From Paracoccaceae bacterium (lineage in GTDB: Bacteria > Pseudomonadota > Alphaproteobacteria > Rhodobacterales > Rhodobacteraceae), in NCBI GenBank assembly GCA_020832655.1, contig JAFIEF010000005.1, positions 1 to 64,000 of the forward strand: DNA of 64,000 bases, read 5' to 3'. Position 1 is the stretch's first letter; every line of letters begins with the position of its first letter. Made by a program: the position numbers and the translations under genes. Of the stretch, positions 60,913-64,000 are shown piece by piece. The notes under the pieces are model-generated. The model searched no databases, was not told the origin of the DNA, and saw only the letters and a program-made list of their open reading frames with translations.

Positions 60913-61389
60913 ATGACAGGTGACGCCCCCTCTCCGCAGATGCTCCGCAGGATCTTGCAGCGCAGCAAGGTCATCGCCATCGTCGGTATCTCCACCAACC
61001 CGGTGCGGCCCAGCTATTTCGTCGGGCGCTACCTGTCGTTGAAAGGCTATCATGTGATCCCGGTCAATCCGGGGCTGGCGGGGCAGATGCTGTTTGGCGA
61101 ACGCATCCGTGCCGATCTGACCGACTGCCCGCCAGAGGTCGATATGGTCGATATCTTCCGCCGGTCAGAGCATGTGCCGCCGATTGTCGATCAGGCGCTG
61201 GCCGCTCTGCCCAATCTGCGCACGATCTGGATGCAGATCGGCGTGCGCAACCCGGAAGCCGCCGCCAGAGCACGCGCCGCCGGGGTGGATGTGATCGAGG
61301 ATCTCTGCCCCAAGATGGAATATCAGCGCCTGTTCGGTGAATTGCGCATGGGCGGGATCAATACCGGCGTGATCTCTTCGCGGCTATAG
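60913..61389 (+). CDS. CoA-binding domain protein
   Basis: SKVIAIVGISTNPVRPSYFVGRYLSLKGYHVIPVNPGLAGQ...IWMQIGVRNPEAAARARAAGVDVIEDLCPKMEYQR. Confidence 0.93.
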   Translation: MTGDAPSPQMLRRILQRSKVIAIVGISTNPVRPSYFVGRYLSLKGYHVIPVNPGLAGQMLFGERIRADLTDCPPEVDMVDIFRRSEHVPPIVDQALAALPNLRTIWMQIGVRNPEAAARARAAGVDVIEDLCPKMEYQRLFGELRMGGINTGVISSRL

Positions 61390-61761
61390 CTGCGGGCACG
61401 CCCCTAGCCCCAGCCGATAGCCCGCCCAGACCGCCAGCATCCACAGCACCAGCGACCCCGCGCCATAAGCCAGCGCCAGCGCCGCCTGCTGGCTGCCCAG
61501 CAGCATGACTTCCAGCGAGAAGAACGAAAATGTGGTGAAACCACCGCAAAAGCCGGTCATCAGCAGCGCCTGCATCTTCGGCCCCAGCGGGCGCGTCACC
61601 AGCCAGCCAATCGCCAGCGCGCCAAGGATATTGGCCGCCAGCGTGGCCAGATAGGCCATCTGCGGCAGCGTGGCCAGCGCGGCCAGGCTGATTGCCGCGC
61701 GCAGCCCGGTTCCGACCGCCCCCCCCAGCCCGATCAGCAGCAATATGCGCGCCTGCCCCAT
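61384..61761 (-). CDS. crcB: Fluoride channel CrcB/Fluc (copy 1)
   Basis: GLGGAVGTGLRAAISL...TLAANILGALAIGWLVTRP...LLMTGFCGGFTTFSFFSLEV. Confidence 0.92.
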   Translation of the reverse strand: MGQARILLLIGLGGAVGTGLRAAISLAALATLPQMAYLATLAANILGALAIGWLVTRPLGPKMQALLMTGFCGGFTTFSFFSLEVMLLGSQQAALALAYGAGSLVLWMLAVWAGYRLGLGACPQL

Positions 61762-62165
61762 CACAGCCCCCCGCCCAGTGTCAGACGCGTCAGCCCATAG
61801 CCCAGCGCGGCCAGCGTCGGGCAGGCAATGACGGAAACAGCCGCATTGGCGCAAGCCGCGCGGGCATGCCCGTCCTGCCACAATTGCAGGGTTTGCAGCG
61901 CAAAGCTCGACACGGTGGTATAGCCCCCCAGCACCCCGATGGCGAACAGGTCAAATCCGTTGATGCGCGGGGGGGGATAGGCCAGCGCGGCGCCCGCCCA
62001 TGCCAATGCCACCCCGATCAGCAGACTGCCCGACAGATTGACGCTCAGCGTACCCCAGGCCGGATGGGCGACGCGGCTGACCAGTGCCGACAGCGCCGCG
62101 CGCAGCATGCTGCCCAGCCCGCCCCCCAGCGCCAGCGCCAGGACATATGTCACGCCATTTTCCAT
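61761..62165 (-). CDS. crcB: Fluoride channel CrcB/Fluc (copy 2)
   Basis: ALGGGLGSMLRAALSALV...LSVNLSGSLLIGVALAW...AIGVLGGYTTVSSFALQTLQL. Confidence 0.92.
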   Translation of the reverse strand: MENGVTYVLALALGGGLGSMLRAALSALVSRVAHPAWGTLSVNLSGSLLIGVALAWAGAALAYPPPRINGFDLFAIGVLGGYTTVSSFALQTLQLWQDGHARAACANAAVSVIACPTLAALGYGLTRLTLGGGL

Positions 62166-62232
62166 CCCGCGCTGCTATAGCGGCTTTGCCGGGGGCGGGG
62201 AAGGGTGGCTGGCTGATGGGTTCGACGCCCTG

Positions 62233-64000
62233 CTAATCCTGTGCCCGCAACACCCCGGCCGGGCGGGCCGCAAGCGGGCGCAGCGCAAAGACCAGCCCTG
62301 CCAGCAGCGTGGCCAGCACCCCGCCCAGGATTATCGCCAGCGCCGAGACCGGTTCGAACTGGTAATCGGCCTGCATCACGAAACGCATCACCGCCCAGCT
62401 TGCCAGCGCGCCTGCGCCCAGCGCCACCAGCCCCGCCGCTGCCCCCATCAGCGCCGCGCGCAGCGCGAAGCTGGCCAGTATAACCCGCCGTGTCGCGCCC
62501 AGCGTCTTCATCACTGCGGCTTCATAGACCCGCGCGCGCTCGCCCGCCGCTGCCGCGCCGATCAGCACCACAAAGCCTGTCAGCAGCGTGGCAAGGGCGG
62601 CATAGCTGGTGGCAGTGGCCATTGTCGAAAGCGCCTCTGTCACGCGCTCGGCGGCTTCGCGCACACGAATCGCGGTGATGTTGGGGAACTGGTTCGACAA
62701 ATCGCGCAAGATCGCGCCTTCGGCGGCTTCCAGCGCATAGACGGTAGCGATATGTGTATGCGGCGCCGCGCGCAGCGGTTCGGGCGACATGACCATCACG
62801 AAACCGATCCCGCCGGTGGAAAAATCCACCTCGCGCAGATTGGCGATTTCGGCACTGATGTCACGGCCAAGGATGTTCACATTCACGCTGTCGCCCACCG
62901 AAAGCCCCAGATCAGCGGCCTGTCCGGCCCCAAAACTGACCAGCGGCGGGCCGGAATAATCGTCAGACCACCATTCCCCGGCCAGCAGCCTTGTGCCTTC
63001 GGGCATCGATGCGGCATAGGTCACGCCACGATCCCCGCGCAGCACCCAATGCCCGGCAGCGGAATGCTCGGCGGCGGGCACGCCATTCAGCGCCGTGACC
63101 ACCCCGCGCAGCATCGGCGCGGTTTCGACCTTGTCCACATTCGGATCATCACCCAGCCGCGCCAGAAAGCCCTGCAACTGATGGTTCTGGATATCGAGGA
63201 AGAAATAGCTTGGCGCGCGGTCGGGCAGATCGGCGGAAATGGCGCGGCGCATATTGCTGTCGATCTGGCCCACAGCGGCCAGCACGGTCAGCCCCAGCCC
63301 CAGCGACAGGATCACGGCACTGGCCCCTTCGCGCGGATTGGCTATCGCCCCCATCGCGCTGCGCAGCACAGTATGCCCGCGCAAGGCTCGCGCCCGCGCC
63401 GCGCGCCGCGCGATGACGCGCAACGCCAGCGCCGCCAGCGCAAGGATGGCCAGCGCCCCCATCACCCCGCCTGCGGTGGCATAGGCCAGACGCGGCACTG
63501 CGGCGAAGCCCGCCGCCACCGCCACCAGAAACGCCACCAGCGCGGCTGTCAGCAGCAGATAGGGCAGGCGCGGCCAGCCCCGCGCGGCATCGGCCACACC
63601 GCGAAAGATTGCCGCCGCGCGCACATGTTCGGTGCGCGCCAGGGGCCAGAGCGTGAAGATCAGCGCCGTCAGCGCGCCATAAATTGCGGCCTCGGTCAGC
63701 GCGCGGGGCTGGACCGAGATATCCAGCGACACCGGCAGTTGATCAGCGACCAGCGGGGCGACCGCAAAGGGCACCAGCGCCCCCAGCACCAGCCCCAGCG
63801 CAATGCCCAGCAGTGTCAGCACCCCGATTTGCAGGAAATAGACCGAAAAAATCACCCGCCGTTCCGCCCCCAGCGTCTTGAGCGTGGCGATGACATTGGT
63901 CTTGCCTTCCAGATAGCTGCGCACGGCGGCGGATACGCCCACCCCCCCCACGGCCAGCCCCGCAAGCCCGACCAGCACAAGGAAGGACGAGACACGTTCG
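62233..64000 (-). CDS. FtsX-like ABC transporter permease (YbbP-type), partial at window edge
   Basis: GLAVGGVGVSAAVRSYLEGKTNVIATLKTLGAERRVIFSVYFLQIGVL...YEAAVMKTLGATRRVILASFALRAALMGAAAG; reading frame continues past the right edge. Confidence 0.93.
   Translation of the reverse strand, partial: ERVSSFLVLVGLAGLAVGGVGVSAAVRSYLEGKTNVIATLKTLGAERRVIFSVYFLQIGVLTLLGIALGLVLGALVPFAVAPLVADQLPVSLDISVQPRALTEAAIYGALTALIFTLWPLARTEHVRAAAIFRGVADAARGWPRLPYLLLTAALVAFLVAVAAGFAAVPRLAYATAGGVMGALAILALAALALRVIARRAARARALRGHTVLRSAMGAIANPREGASAVILSLGLGLTVLAAVGQIDSNMRRAISADLPDRAPSYFFLDIQNHQLQGFLARLGDDPNVDKVETAPMLRGVVTALNGVPAAEHSAAGHWVLRGDRGVTYAASMPEGTRLLAGEWWSDDYSGPPLVSFGAGQAADLGLSVGDSVNVNILGRDISAEIANLREVDFSTGGIGFVMVMSPEPLRAAPHTHIATVYALEAAEGAILRDLSNQFPNITAIRVREAAERVTEALSTMATATSYAALATLLTGFVVLIGAAAAGERARVYEAAVMKTLGATRRVILASFALRAALMGAAAGLVALGAGALASWAVMRFVMQADYQFEPVSALAIILGGVLATLLAGLVFALRPLAARPAGVLRAQD

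Noticed and set aside
61384-62165. Tandem crcB genes as an unusual duplication
   Set aside because: Paired, diverged crcB/Fluc genes forming heterodimeric fluoride channels are a known arrangement.

Overview
This is a GC-rich alphaproteobacterial chromosome segment, most consistent with Rhodobacteraceae. It carries mostly core genes: mrpA-type antiporter (partial), gabD-like, hisE/hisF, dksA-like, prfC, lnt-corC-ybeY-phoH, aroC, thiBPQ under a TPP riboswitch, fadD, plsC, ftsEX, katG, an ABC exporter with adaptor, ruvC-ruvA-X-ruvB, a hybrid histidine kinase, tsaC/sua5, acyl-CoA dehydrogenase, def-def2-fmt, recO, fabD, putA/putR, efp, prs, SPFH/NfeD, two crcB genes, and a partial FtsX-like permease. 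I saw no rRNA, tRNA, CRISPR array, prophage or recognisable IS transposase. The accessory signals worth checking are: (1) an acyl-CoA dehydrogenase gene broken by an exactly adjacent 176-bp tandem imperfect duplication whose differences are, by my manual alignment, about 40 transversions to 1 transition; (2) a PD-(D/E)XK-like gene seamlessly embedded between ruvA and ruvB; (3) a BglII-like restriction endonuclease with an in-frame TGA between its predicted catalytic residues, next to an intact MT-A70 methyltransferase; (4) a 100-bp AT-rich inverted repeat pair bracketing a 3.4-kb four-gene block; (5) an intergenic repeat family with covarying hairpins; (6) GC-rich palindromic insertions that remodel Lnt and the ThiQ C-terminus; (7) a tandem second peptide deformylase lacking catalytic motif residues. 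All family assignments come from reading motifs in the translations; no database search was run.
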